Shown here in pieces: positions 22,652 through 32,002 of a DNA stretch of 64,000 bases. Each line of letters opens with the position of its first letter. The stretch's first letter is position 1. The DNA comes from Variovorax sp. 54 (GTDB lineage Bacteria; Pseudomonadota; Gammaproteobacteria; Burkholderiales; Burkholderiaceae_C), in the NCBI RefSeq assembly GCF_002754375.1, contig NZ_PEFF01000001.1, positions 5,101,501 through 5,165,500 of the forward strand, in the 5' to 3' direction. The notes beneath the pieces were generated by a model. The model saw only the letters and a list, made by a program, of their open reading frames with translations, made no database searches and had not been told where the DNA came from. A program made the translations under genes and the position numbers.

Positions 22652-25465
22652 ATGACCGACAAGAAAACGCTGCTGCTCGTCGATGGCTCGAGCTACCTGT
22701 ACCGGGCCTTCCACGCGATGCCCGATCTGCGCGCCGTGCCCGGCGACCCGAAGAGCCCGGCCACCGGTGCCATTCGCGGAATGATCAACATGATGACCGC
22801 GCTGCGCCGCGAGGTGCGCGCCGACTACGCGGCCTGCATCTTCGACGCCCCCGGCAAGACTTTCCGCGACGACTGGTACCCCGAGTACAAGGCCAACCGC
22901 TCGCCGATGCCCGACGACCTGCGCAGCCAGATCGACCCCATCCACGAAGTGGTCAAGCTGCTCGGCTGGCCGGTGATCACCGTGCCCGAGGTCGAGGCCG
23001 ACGACGTGATCGGCACGCTCGCCAAGGTCGCGGCCGCGCAGGGCGTCGAGGTGATCGTCTCCAGCGGCGACAAGGACCTGAGCCAGCTGGTCGACGAGCA
23101 CATCACCATCATCGACACGATGAACGGCAAGAAGCGCGACATCGCCGGCGTGACGGCCGAGTTCGGCGTGCCGCCCAGCCTCATGGTCGACTACCAGACG
23201 CTCATCGGCGATACGGTCGACAACGTGCCCGGCGTGCCGAAGGTCGGCCCCAAGACGGCCGCGAAATGGCTGCTTGAATACGGCTCGCTCGATGCGCTGG
23301 TCGAACGCGCCGCCGAAGTGAAGGGCGCCGCCGGCGAAAACCTGCGCCAGGCGCTCGACAAGCTGCCGCTGAGCAAGCGCCTCGTCACCATCCGCACCGA
23401 TTGCGACCTGAACGGCCATGTCGAAGGCCTGCCCTCGCTCGAAGGCCTGCCCGTCGGCGCGCCGCAGACGGCGGAGCTGAAGCCCTTCTACGAGAAGTTC
23501 GGTTTCAAGAGCCTCGTCAAGTCGCTCGAAGCGCAGGAAGCGCCGCCCGAGCTGATCGAAGAGAACGCGAAGAAGAAGGCTGCCAAGGCCGATCGCGACC
23601 AGGGCGGCCTGTTCGACGAGCCCTCCGAGCTGGAGGCGCAAGAGGCCGCCGCGCCCGCGAGCAACCTCAAGTACGACACGATCATGGAATGGGCGCAGTT
23701 CGACGCCTGGCTCGCCAGGCTCGAGGCCGCCGAACTCACGGCCATCGACACCGAGACCACCTCGCTCGACGAGATGGTCGCGCAGATCGTCGGCATCAGC
23801 TTCAGCGTCACGCCGGGCGAGGCGGCCTACATTCCGCTCACGCACAACTACCCCGACGCACCCGCACAGCTGCCGATCGACGAGGTGCTCGCCAGGCTCA
23901 AGCCATGGCTCGAGAACGCCGACAAGAAAAAGCTCGGCCAGCACATCAAGTACGACCGCCACGTGTTCGCCAACCACGGCATCGAGGTGCAGGGCTACGC
24001 GCACGACACGATGCTGCAAAGCTACGTGCTCGAAGTGAACAAGCCGCACGGCCTGTCGTCCCTGGCCGAACGCCACCTGGGGCGCAGCGGCATCTCGTAC
24101 GAAGACCTGTGCGGCAAGGGCGTGCACCAGATCTCGTTCAGCCAGGTCGACATCGCCAAGGCCGCCGAGTACTCGTGCGAAGACAGCGACCAGACGCTCG
24201 ACGTGCACCGCACGCTGTGGCCCCTGCTGCAGAAGGAAGAGAAGCTGGGCTACATCTACCAGCTCGAAATGGATTCGAGCGAGGCGCTGTACCGCATCGA
24301 GCGCAACGGCGTGCTGATCGACGCGCCCACGCTGGCCGCGCAGAGCCACGACCTCGGCACGCGCATCATGGCGCTGGAGCAGGAGGCCTACGACATCGCG
24401 GGCCAGCCCTTCAACCTCGGTTCGCCCAAGCAGATCGGCGAAATCTTCTTTACCAAGCTGGGCCTGCCCGTGGTCAAGAAGACGCCGAGCGGCGCGCCCA
24501 GCACCGACGAAGAAGTGCTCGAAAAACTGGCCGAAGACTACCCGCTGCCCGCCAAGATCCTCGAGCACCGCGGCCTGTCGAAGCTCAAGGGCACCTACAC
24601 CGACAAGCTCGGCCAGCTCGCCAACCCGCGCACCGGCCGCGTGCACACGCACTACGCGCAGGCCGTGGCCGTCACGGGCCGCCTGAGCAGCAACGACCCC
24701 AACCTGCAGAACATCCCGATCCGCACGCCCGAAGGCCGGCGCGTGCGCGAGGCCTTCGTGGCGCCGGCGGGCTGCGTGATCGCCAGCGCCGACTACTCGC
24801 AGATCGAGCTGCGCATCATGGCCCACATCAGTGGCGACGAGTCGCTGCTGCGTGCCTTCACCGACGGCGTCGACGTGCACCGCGCCACGGCCGCCGAGGT
24901 GTTCGGCACCACGCCCGACCAGGTGTCGAGCGAGCAGCGCCGCTACGCCAAGGTCATCAACTTCGGCCTCATCTACGGCATGAGCAGCTTCGGCCTCGCG
25001 AAGAACCTGGGCATCGAGACCAAGGCCGCGGCCTCGTACATCGAGCGCTACTTCGCGCGCTACCCGGGCGTGAAGGTGTACATGGATGAGACCGTGGAGT
25101 TTGCGCGGGAGCGCGGCTACGTTGAGACCGCGTTCGGCCGGCGCCTCTACCTGAGCGAGATCAACGGCGGCAACGGCCCCCGCAAGAAGGCGGCCGAGCG
25201 CCAGGCCATCAACGCGCCGATGCAGGGCACGGCGGCCGACCTCATCAAGCTCAGCATGGTCAAGGTACAGAACGTGCTTGACGAAGAAAAGCGCGCCACC
25301 AAGATGATCATGCAGGTGCACGACGAACTGGTGTTCGAAGTGCCCGAGGCCGAGATCGAATGGGTGCGCACCGAAATCCCGCGCCTGATGGCCGGCGTGG
25401 CGGCGCTGAAGGTGCCGCTGCTCGCCGAGATCGGCGTCGGTCCCAACTGGGACAAGGCCCACTGA
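22652..25465 (+). CDS. polA: DNA polymerase I
   Basis: 937 aa. The N-terminal 5'-nuclease (1-about 290: LLLVDGSSYLYRAFHA, EVEADDVIGTLA, SGDKDLSQLV, GDTVDNVPGVPKVGPKTA) is followed by a 3'-5' exonuclease with intact DxE (D366, E368 in DTETTSLDEM). The family-A polymerase has DYSQIELR (about 714), RRYAKVINFGLIYGMS and QVHDELVFEV. It fills gaps in repair and removes Okazaki primers. ATG 22652 (MTDKKTLLLVDG) starts directly at the nuclease domain. Divergent from the DUF2782 gene. Confidence 0.96.
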   Translation: MTDKKTLLLVDGSSYLYRAFHAMPDLRAVPGDPKSPATGAIRGMINMMTALRREVRADYAACIFDAPGKTFRDDWYPEYKANRSPMPDDLRSQIDPIHEVVKLLGWPVITVPEVEADDVIGTLAKVAAAQGVEVIVSSGDKDLSQLVDEHITIIDTMNGKKRDIAGVTAEFGVPPSLMVDYQTLIGDTVDNVPGVPKVGPKTAAKWLLEYGSLDALVERAAEVKGAAGENLRQALDKLPLSKRLVTIRTDCDLNGHVEGLPSLEGLPVGAPQTAELKPFYEKFGFKSLVKSLEAQEAPPELIEENAKKKAAKADRDQGGLFDEPSELEAQEAAAPASNLKYDTIMEWAQFDAWLARLEAAELTAIDTETTSLDEMVAQIVGISFSVTPGEAAYIPLTHNYPDAPAQLPIDEVLARLKPWLENADKKKLGQHIKYDRHVFANHGIEVQGYAHDTMLQSYVLEVNKPHGLSSLAERHLGRSGISYEDLCGKGVHQISFSQVDIAKAAEYSCEDSDQTLDVHRTLWPLLQKEEKLGYIYQLEMDSSEALYRIERNGVLIDAPTLAAQSHDLGTRIMALEQEAYDIAGQPFNLGSPKQIGEIFFTKLGLPVVKKTPSGAPSTDEEVLEKLAEDYPLPAKILEHRGLSKLKGTYTDKLGQLANPRTGRVHTHYAQAVAVTGRLSSNDPNLQNIPIRTPEGRRVREAFVAPAGCVIASADYSQIELRIMAHISGDESLLRAFTDGVDVHRATAAEVFGTTPDQVSSEQRRYAKVINFGLIYGMSSFGLAKNLGIETKAAASYIERYFARYPGVKVYMDETVEFARERGYVETAFGRRLYLSEINGGNGPRKKAAERQAINAPMQGTAADLIKLSMVKVQNVLDEEKRATKMIMQVHDELVFEVPEAEIEWVRTEIPRLMAGVAALKVPLLAEIGVGPNWDKAH

Positions 25466-25517
25466 CCCACACTCGCACGACCCTACGAGACAAACGACAG
25501 AAAGAAGAAGCCCGTCC

Positions 25518-26804
25518 ATGAAACTCCAGCCCCGCACCTTCCTGCTCGCCGCCGTCTGCGCGGCCTTCCTCGGCACCGCCTCTGCCGCGCCCGATGCCCG
25601 CATCGCCGCGCTCGCCGCCAAGGAAAAGCCCGCGCTGCTCGAGACGCTGAAAGAGCTGGTCTCCATCGAGTCGGGCAGCCGCGACCTCGAAGGCCTCGAG
25701 AAAATCTCCGACCTCATTGCCGCCAAGTTCAAGGCGCTGGGCGGCGAGGTCGAGCTCATCGACCCGAGCGCCGACGCCTACCGCATGGAAGACACGCCCG
25801 AGAAAATCGGCCGCGTGGTGCGCGCCACCTTCAAGGGCACGGGCACGAAAAAGATCATGCTCATCGCGCACATGGACACGGTCTACACCATCGGCATGCT
25901 CAACAAGCAGCCGTTCCGCATCGACGGCGACAAGGCCTACGGCCTGGGCATTTCGGACGACAAGCAGGGCGTGGCCGTCATCACGCACCTGGTGTCGATG
26001 CTGCAGACGCTGAAGTTCAAGGACTACGGCACGCTCACCGTGCTGATCAACGGCGACGAGGAAATCAGCTCGCCGGGTTCGCGCGCGCTGCTCACCAAGC
26101 TCGGCGGCGAGCACGACGCCGTGCTGTCGTTCGAAGGCGCGTCCATCAAGGACGACAAGCTCTCGCTGGCCACCGCGGGCATCGCCTCGGTCACGCTGAA
26201 CGTGTCGGGCAAGGCCTCGCACGCGGGCTCGGCGCCCGAGCTGGGCGTGAACGCGCTGTACGAGCTGTCGCATCAAATTCTGCAGATGCGCGACCTGTCC
26301 GACCCGGCCACGGGCCTGAAGATGAACTGGACCATCTCGAAGTCGGGCTCCAACCGCAACGTGATTCCGGCCAGCGCCACCGCGGGCGCCGACGTGCGCG
26401 TGCTCAAGGTGGCCGACTACGACCGCATCGAGCAGCAAGTGAACGAGCGCGTGAAGAAGCAGCTGGTGCCCGAGGCCAAGGTCGAGCTGAAGTTCGAACG
26501 CCGCCGTCCGCCGCTCGAGGCCACCGACGCTTCGCGCGCGCTCGCCAAGCACGCGCAGGCGATCTACAAGGATGAGCTGGGCCGCCCGCTGGGCGCCGAC
26601 GACAAGGCGGCCGGTGGTGGCACCGACGCGGCATTCGCCTCGCTCAAGACCAAGGCGCCCGTCATCGAGCGCTTCGGCCTGCAAGGCTTCGGCGCGCACT
26701 CGGCCGACGCGGAGTACGTGCTGATCGATTCCATCGAGCCGCGTCTCTACCTGGGCGTGCGCATGGTGATGGACATCGCCACCGGCAAGACCACCGTCCG
26801 CTGA
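25518..26804 (+). CDS. M20 family metallopeptidase, glutamate carboxypeptidase-like
   Basis: 428 aa, exported: signal peptide about 1-23 (FLLAAVCAAFLGTASA). Zinc site residues H118 and D120 (IAHMDT), the catalytic GDEE, AAGGGTDAAF and late His (GFGAHSADAEY) match the carboxypeptidase G2 branch, which releases C-terminal glutamate from peptides or folates. The dimerisation domain contains VSGKASHAGSAPELG. It follows polA by 52 bp but is unlikely to be functionally linked. A LysR gene follows 25 bp downstream and may control it. Confidence 0.87.
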   Translation: MKLQPRTFLLAAVCAAFLGTASAAPDARIAALAAKEKPALLETLKELVSIESGSRDLEGLEKISDLIAAKFKALGGEVELIDPSADAYRMEDTPEKIGRVVRATFKGTGTKKIMLIAHMDTVYTIGMLNKQPFRIDGDKAYGLGISDDKQGVAVITHLVSMLQTLKFKDYGTLTVLINGDEEISSPGSRALLTKLGGEHDAVLSFEGASIKDDKLSLATAGIASVTLNVSGKASHAGSAPELGVNALYELSHQILQMRDLSDPATGLKMNWTISKSGSNRNVIPASATAGADVRVLKVADYDRIEQQVNERVKKQLVPEAKVELKFERRRPPLEATDASRALAKHAQAIYKDELGRPLGADDKAAGGGTDAAFASLKTKAPVIERFGLQGFGAHSADAEYVLIDSIEPRLYLGVRMVMDIATGKTTVR

Positions 26805-26829
26805 GCAGCCACACCGACGACTGTCGGCC

Positions 26830-27732
26830 ATGCGGCTGCGCCACATCGAGGTCTTCAACGCGATCATGCTCGCGGGCAGCGTGAGCGCGGCTGCGCGGCT
26901 CATCAACATCACGCAGCCCGCGGTGAGCCGCACGCTGCAGCATGCCGAGTTGCAGCTGGGCTTTCCGCTGTTCCAGCGCACCAAGGGGCGGCTCACGCCG
27001 ACCACCGAGGCGCTCACGCTGTACCCGCACATCGAGCGGCTGTTTGCGCAGCTCGACGAGGTGCAGCGGCTGGCGGCGAACCTGCGTGCGGGCAACGACA
27101 CCGGCGAGCTGCGCATCCTCAGCGTGCTCGCGCTGAGCTACGAAATTTTGCCGCGCGCGCTCAAGGCTTTTCGCGAGATGCACCCGGGCTACGCGATCAC
27201 GGTCGAGTCGCTGCACTCGCCGCAGATCATGTCGGCGCTGCTCTTGCAAGAGGCCGACGTGGGCTTTGCGTTCAGCCCCGCGGTGCACCCCTCGCTCACG
27301 CAGGAGACGCTGGCCGACAGCCGCATGGTGTGCGTCGCGCCCAAGGGCATGCTGCCGCGCGCGCTGGTGCGCAACGGCTCGGTGGCGCTGCACGACCTCA
27401 TCGACCGCCCGGTGATCGGCCTCGACGGCCGCGACCCGGTCGGCACCAGCCTGAGCCAGGCCTGCCGGCAGGCGGGCGTGGGTTTCCAGCAGGCCGTCGT
27501 CACGGTGCAGACCTACCATGCCGCACTGGCCATGGCGCACCACGGACTGGGCGTGGCGCTGGTCGACGGCTGCACGGCGCGCTCGGCCGACCGCACCAAG
27601 GTCGAGGTGCTGACGCTCGAGCCGCACATTCCCGTGCCGGTGCGGGCGCTGCGCTTCGCAGGCAAGCCCGACTCGGTGGCGGTGCGCGGCATCACGCGCT
27701 GCATGCGCGAAGCGATCGAGCAGACCGCCTGA
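26830..27732 (+). CDS. LysR-family transcriptional regulator
   Basis: 300 aa. The N-terminal winged helix is typical (MRLRHIEVFNAIMLAGSVSA ... LINITQPAVSRTLQHAE), followed by a periplasmic-binding-like effector domain (LRILSVLALSYEILPRALKA ... EADVGFAFSP). It starts 25 bp after the M20 peptidase gene in the same direction, which is unusual for LysR regulators (normally divergent) and suggests co-transcription. The effector is unknown; a product of the peptidase such as glutamate is one possibility. Confidence 0.9.
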   Translation: MRLRHIEVFNAIMLAGSVSAAARLINITQPAVSRTLQHAELQLGFPLFQRTKGRLTPTTEALTLYPHIERLFAQLDEVQRLAANLRAGNDTGELRILSVLALSYEILPRALKAFREMHPGYAITVESLHSPQIMSALLLQEADVGFAFSPAVHPSLTQETLADSRMVCVAPKGMLPRALVRNGSVALHDLIDRPVIGLDGRDPVGTSLSQACRQAGVGFQQAVVTVQTYHAALAMAHHGLGVALVDGCTARSADRTKVEVLTLEPHIPVPVRALRFAGKPDSVAVRGITRCMREAIEQTA

Positions 27733-27773
27733 GAAAGATGCGGGGCATTCGCCTCGCGCCATAATCCGCGCCC

Positions 27774-28133
27774 ATGCACGCCCTTCGAACCTTCTGCGCA
27801 ATGCACCGTCTGGTGCTGGCGTGGTTCATGGCGTCGCTGCTGATCGCGGGCGCGTCGCCGCTCGTGAATCCGCAGGCGATGGAGCTGGTGTGTTCCGCCG
27901 CGGGCACCGTCAAGCTCATCGTGCAGGGCGACGACGGCGCAACCGAAGTCGGCATGGCGGTCATGGACTGCCCGCTGTGCATGGTCTCCGGCCCACCGCC
28001 TGCCACCGTGCAGGTGACGCTGCCCACGCCGCCGCCGCTGGGCCGCGCGCTGCAATCGATTCCCGCTGCCCGCCTCGCGGCAGCCACGGCCTCGCCGCCG
28101 CCGGCGCGAGCGCCGCCCACGCATCTCTCCTGA
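27774..28133 (+). CDS. DUF2946-type small exported protein
   Basis: 119 aa. N-terminal hydrophobic segment (LVLAWFMASLLIAGASPL), a cysteine in MELVCSA and the MDCPLCM motif, then a Pro/Ala-rich tail. This Cys...CxxC arrangement is typical of DUF2946 proteins, often encoded beside TonB-dependent receptors and copper or iron genes. It probably binds a metal in the periplasm (inference). It precedes the TonB receptor by 118 bp on the same strand. Confidence 0.75.
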   Translation: MHALRTFCAMHRLVLAWFMASLLIAGASPLVNPQAMELVCSAAGTVKLIVQGDDGATEVGMAVMDCPLCMVSGPPPATVQVTLPTPPPLGRALQSIPAARLAAATASPPPARAPPTHLS

Positions 28134-28251
28134 GCTTCGTCGTTCCTGCACCTGACGCCGCCTGAACGGGCCGCGCGGTGCGTTCCCGGTCGTTGTGCGG
28201 CCGGCGCTGTGCGCCTTTGTTTTGCGCCAGCGCCGCCGCAAGAGAGATGCC

Positions 28252-30426
28252 ATGCCTACCCTTTCCCGTGCCCCCGCTTTGGGGCTGCTTGCCTTGTTCG
28301 GCGCCGTCAGCGCGCCTGTCCAAGCCCAAACCCAAACCGTCGCCGTGTCTTCGCTGCCTCTGATCGAGGTGGCCGACGACGCCCCGCGCCCCAACGGCCG
28401 GCTCGATCTCGACACGCCCGCCGACACCGCGAGCCGCCTCGGCCTCACGCCGCGCGAGACGCCGGCTTCCGTCACGGTGGTGAACCGTGCAGTGCTCGAC
28501 GCGCGCGGTGCGCAGAACACGCAGGAGGCGCTGCGCGCCGTGCCCGGCGTGACCGCGCACGACGCGCCCGGCAACGTCGGCGTGAGCTACCGGGGCTTCG
28601 GCAGCGGGTCGATCGCGCAGCTGTTCAACGGCATCAACCTGCAGTATTCGATCGCGGCCCGGCCGGTCGACAGCTGGGTCTACGACCGCGTCGAAGCCAT
28701 CGGCGGCCCGTCGAGCTTCCTGTTCGGTTCGGGCGCGTTGGGCGGCTCGATCAACTACATCACCAAGGCGCCGGAACGCAGCGACTTCGCCGAAGCGCAG
28801 TTGCGCCTGGGCACGCAGCACCTGAAAGAGGCTTCGTTCGGCCTGAACCGCCGCATCGCCGGCGATGGCGGCGCGGGCAGCCACTACGCGCGCATCGACG
28901 TGAACCACCGCGACGCCAACGGCTGGACCGACGGCACCAAGAGCAAGTCGACGCAGCTCGCGGCTTCGCTGTTGTCGGACTTCGGTGGCGGCCTGAAGCA
29001 CACGCTGGCCTACGAGTACCAGGACGAAGACGTCAAGCGGCCCTACTGGGGCACGCCCGTGCTGAACCCGGCAGGCGGCGAGATGCGCATCGACCGCGGC
29101 ACGCGCTTCAAGAACTACAACAGCGCCGACGGCCTCTACGCCCAGCGCGTGCAGTGGCTGCGGTCGGTCACCGAATGGCAGGCCAGCGACGCGCTGCAGT
29201 TCCGGAACACCTTCTATGCCTACGACGCGCTGCGCGACTACCGCAACGTCGAGAACTACCGCTACAACGCGCGCAACACGGCGGTCATCCGCTCGGGCGC
29301 CTTGCTGCAGCGGCACGACCAGGACGTGTGGGGCAACCGCGTCGAAGGCATCTACAAGGGGCAGCTCGGCGGGCTGAAGAGCGACTGGTCCTTCGGGCTG
29401 GACTTCAGCGTGAACCGGCAGACGCGCTTTCCCAACAGCCTGCCGGGCACCGTGAGCACGGTGAACCCGTATGTCTTTGCCACCGAGCATTTCTTCGAGG
29501 TGCCGGGCATGACGCCCGGCTTCCGGCCCGACCGCGACAACAAGGTGCGGACCACCGCGCTGTACCTGGAAAACCGCACCGCGCTGCAGCCGTCGCTGCA
29601 CCTCGTGACGGCACTGCGCCACGAGCGCATCGACCTCGACCTGGCCAACCGCCGCACCGTGGACGCGTCGAACCCGGCCACCTTCCATCGCGGCTACCAA
29701 CCCACGACCGGCCGCATCGGCCTGGTGTGGGACTTCGCGCCCGGCGCCAACCTGTACGCGCAGTACGCCACGGCGGCCGATCCGCCGTCGGGCGTGCTCT
29801 CGACCGCCTCGTTCGCCGACGTGCGCAACAACAGCGAGCTCACCACCGGCCGGCAGGTCGAGGTCGGCACCAAGCTCGACTTCTGGCAGGGCAAGGGCAC
29901 GGCCACGCTCGCGGCCTACAGCATCCGCCGCACCAACATCGCGACGCAGGACCCGGCCAACAGCACGCTCACGGTGCTCGTCGGCGAACAGTCGTCGAAG
30001 GGCGTGGAGCTGGCACTCGGGCTGCAGCCCACGCCGCATTGGTCGCTGCAGGGCAACCTCACGTATGTCGATGCGCGCTACGACCAGTTCCGCCAGGGTG
30101 GCGTGTCGCTCGCGGGCCGCACGCCGACCAACACGCCGGCGGTCGTTGCGAACCTTTGGGTGTCGTACGCCTTCACGCCGCGCCTGCAAGCCACGGCAGG
30201 CGTGCGGCATGTGGGCAAGGTCTACGCCGATGCGGCCAACACCATGCACTGGCCGGGCTACACGCTGCTCGACCTCGGGCTGAGCTGGCAGGTGAACCGC
30301 ACCGTCACGGTGGTGGGCCGCATCCGCAACGCGACCGACCGCGTGTATGCCGCGAACGTCGGCGCAGGCTTCGCCTACCTCGGCGCGCCGCGCACGGCGG
30401 ATGTCTCGCTGCGCGTGAGCTTCTGA
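28252..30426 (+). CDS. TonB-dependent outer-membrane receptor
   Basis: 724 aa. Signal peptide about 1-25, plug domain about 60-185 (ETPASVTVVNRAVLDARGAQ, IEAIGG-like region VEAIGGPSSFLFGSGALGG, NYITK), then a 22-strand barrel ending in DVSLRVSF with terminal Phe. FecA/siderophore-receptor type without an N-terminal signalling domain. It imports a metal chelate across the outer membrane using TonB energy. The downstream PepSY gene starts one base after the stop, pointing to ferric-siderophore or copper uptake and reduction. No clear Fur box was found upstream. Confidence 0.9.
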   Translation: MPTLSRAPALGLLALFGAVSAPVQAQTQTVAVSSLPLIEVADDAPRPNGRLDLDTPADTASRLGLTPRETPASVTVVNRAVLDARGAQNTQEALRAVPGVTAHDAPGNVGVSYRGFGSGSIAQLFNGINLQYSIAARPVDSWVYDRVEAIGGPSSFLFGSGALGGSINYITKAPERSDFAEAQLRLGTQHLKEASFGLNRRIAGDGGAGSHYARIDVNHRDANGWTDGTKSKSTQLAASLLSDFGGGLKHTLAYEYQDEDVKRPYWGTPVLNPAGGEMRIDRGTRFKNYNSADGLYAQRVQWLRSVTEWQASDALQFRNTFYAYDALRDYRNVENYRYNARNTAVIRSGALLQRHDQDVWGNRVEGIYKGQLGGLKSDWSFGLDFSVNRQTRFPNSLPGTVSTVNPYVFATEHFFEVPGMTPGFRPDRDNKVRTTALYLENRTALQPSLHLVTALRHERIDLDLANRRTVDASNPATFHRGYQPTTGRIGLVWDFAPGANLYAQYATAADPPSGVLSTASFADVRNNSELTTGRQVEVGTKLDFWQGKGTATLAAYSIRRTNIATQDPANSTLTVLVGEQSSKGVELALGLQPTPHWSLQGNLTYVDARYDQFRQGGVSLAGRTPTNTPAVVANLWVSYAFTPRLQATAGVRHVGKVYADAANTMHWPGYTLLDLGLSWQVNRTVTVVGRIRNATDRVYAANVGAGFAYLGAPRTADVSLRVSF

Positions 30427-30427
30427 C

Positions 30428-32002
30428 ATGCATGCCAAACGCTGGTTGTTCCTGATCCACCGCTGGCTCGGCGTGGTCGTCTGCGCCTTCTTCGCGATGT
30501 GGTTCATCTCGGGCGTGGTGATGATGTACGTGGGCTACCCCAAGCTCACCGAGGCCGAGCGTCTGCAGCACCTGCCGCCGCTCGATGCGAAGGCGCCCTT
30601 GCTGGGCCCGCGGCAGGCGCTCGATGCGGCGGGCATTGCGGGGCCGCTGCAGGACCTGCGACTGGCCGTGGCCAGCGGCGGGCAGGCGGTGTACCTCGCG
30701 GCGCCGGCACGCGCGGCCGAACCCAGCGCGCGCCGTTCGCCGCCGGGGGGCGGCGTGGTCGTCATCGATGCGCAGACCGGCACGGTGCTGCGCCAGGTCG
30801 ACCGCGCCCGCGCGCTCGTGACCGCACAGGCCTACGGGGGCGAGGGCGTGGTGCTCAGGTACCGGCGCACCATCGACGAAGACGCCTTCACCCATTCGCG
30901 CGGGCTCGACGCGCACCGTCCGCTGCATGTGATCGACCTGGTCGATGCACAGGCCACGCGGCTGTACATCTCGGGCCAGACCGGCGAGGTGGTGCGCGAC
31001 GCGCCGCGCGCCGAGCGCATGTGGAACTACGTGGGTGCGTGGATCCACTGGCTGTACCCGCTGCGCGGCACGGGCCTGGACCGCTACTGGGCCGACATCG
31101 TCAACTGGCTGTCGATCGTCGGCATCGCCGTCACGCTCACGGGCACGGTGGTGGGCGTGATGCGCTGGCGCTTCCGGCGCACCTACAAGAGCGGATCGCA
31201 CTCGCCGTACCAGGGCACGATGATGCGCTGGCACCACATCAGCGGCCTGCTGTTCGCGCTCGTCACGCTGACGTGGATTTTCAGCGGGCTGATGTCGATG
31301 AACCCCTGGCGCGTGTTCGACAGCGGTGCGCCGGCGTTGCGCACGGCGGCGATGCAGGGCGGGCCGCTTGTTGTAGAAACTGGCGATGCGGCGCCCGCCG
31401 CGCTGCTGGCTTCCACGCGTGGCGATATCCGCGAACTGCGTTGGGTGCGCGCGGCAGGGCAGACGCTGGTGCTGGCCAGCACCACCAGCGGCCGGCCGCT
31501 GGTGCGCGACGCGGCCAGCGCACAACCGCAACAGATCGACCCAGACGCGCTGCGCAGCTCCGTCGCGCAACTGCTGCCCGACCCGGTCGCGCGCATCGAC
31601 GTGCTGACCGCCTACGACAGCCACTACTACACGCGCGACGCGCACACCATGACTGGCGGCAGCGAGAAGCCGCTGCCGGTCTGGCGCGTGGTGTTTGCCG
31701 ACGCGCACGCCACCTGGGTCCATGTCGATCCGCAGACCGGCGCCGTGCTGGGCCGCAGCGACAGCACGCGCCGTTGGAGCCGCTGGCTGTTCGCGATGCT
31801 GCACAGCTGGGACTGGCTGCCGCTGCTCGAACGCCGCCCGCTGTGGGACGTGCTGCTGGTCGCGCTGAGCACGGGCGGTGCGCTGCTGAGCCTGACCGGC
31901 GTGGTGATCGGCTGGCGGCGCCTGGGCCGCAAGCTCAGGAGCGCGACGGGGCCGCGTCCAGCGCCTGCGCGATCCGCTGCGCCGAGCCGAAGGCCAGCGT
32001 GA
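30428..32002 (+). CDS. PepSY-domain membrane protein (PiuB-like)
   Basis: 524 aa. An N-terminal transmembrane helix (LGVVVCAFFAMWFISGVVMM), a large periplasmic PepSY region, then about three more helices (WLSIVGIAVTLTGTVVGVMR, ISGLLFALVTLTWIFSGLMS, LLVALSTGGALLSLTGVVIG). Histidines in the helices (LIHRW, MRWHHISG, MLHSWDW) could ligate heme, as in proposed iron reductases next to siderophore receptors. It starts one base after the TonB receptor gene, so the two form one operon. Its last 68 bases overlap the convergent D-amino-acid dehydrogenase gene. Confidence 0.85.
   Translation: MHAKRWLFLIHRWLGVVVCAFFAMWFISGVVMMYVGYPKLTEAERLQHLPPLDAKAPLLGPRQALDAAGIAGPLQDLRLAVASGGQAVYLAAPARAAEPSARRSPPGGGVVVIDAQTGTVLRQVDRARALVTAQAYGGEGVVLRYRRTIDEDAFTHSRGLDAHRPLHVIDLVDAQATRLYISGQTGEVVRDAPRAERMWNYVGAWIHWLYPLRGTGLDRYWADIVNWLSIVGIAVTLTGTVVGVMRWRFRRTYKSGSHSPYQGTMMRWHHISGLLFALVTLTWIFSGLMSMNPWRVFDSGAPALRTAAMQGGPLVVETGDAAPAALLASTRGDIRELRWVRAAGQTLVLASTTSGRPLVRDAASAQPQQIDPDALRSSVAQLLPDPVARIDVLTAYDSHYYTRDAHTMTGGSEKPLPVWRVVFADAHATWVHVDPQTGAVLGRSDSTRRWSRWLFAMLHSWDWLPLLERRPLWDVLLVALSTGGALLSLTGVVIGWRRLGRKLRSATGPRPAPARSAAPSRRPA

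Noticed and set aside
22547..25759. A 1070-codon open frame on the minus strand across polA
   Set aside because: It mirrors polA on the opposite strand, is rich in Arg/His/Val/Leu with no domain, and arises from high GC at third codon positions. polA itself has all catalytic motifs.
27961..30507. An 848-codon minus-strand open frame across the TonB receptor gene
   Set aside because: Same cause: antisense shadow of a GC-rich gene, low-complexity Arg/Ala/His composition, no recognisable domain.
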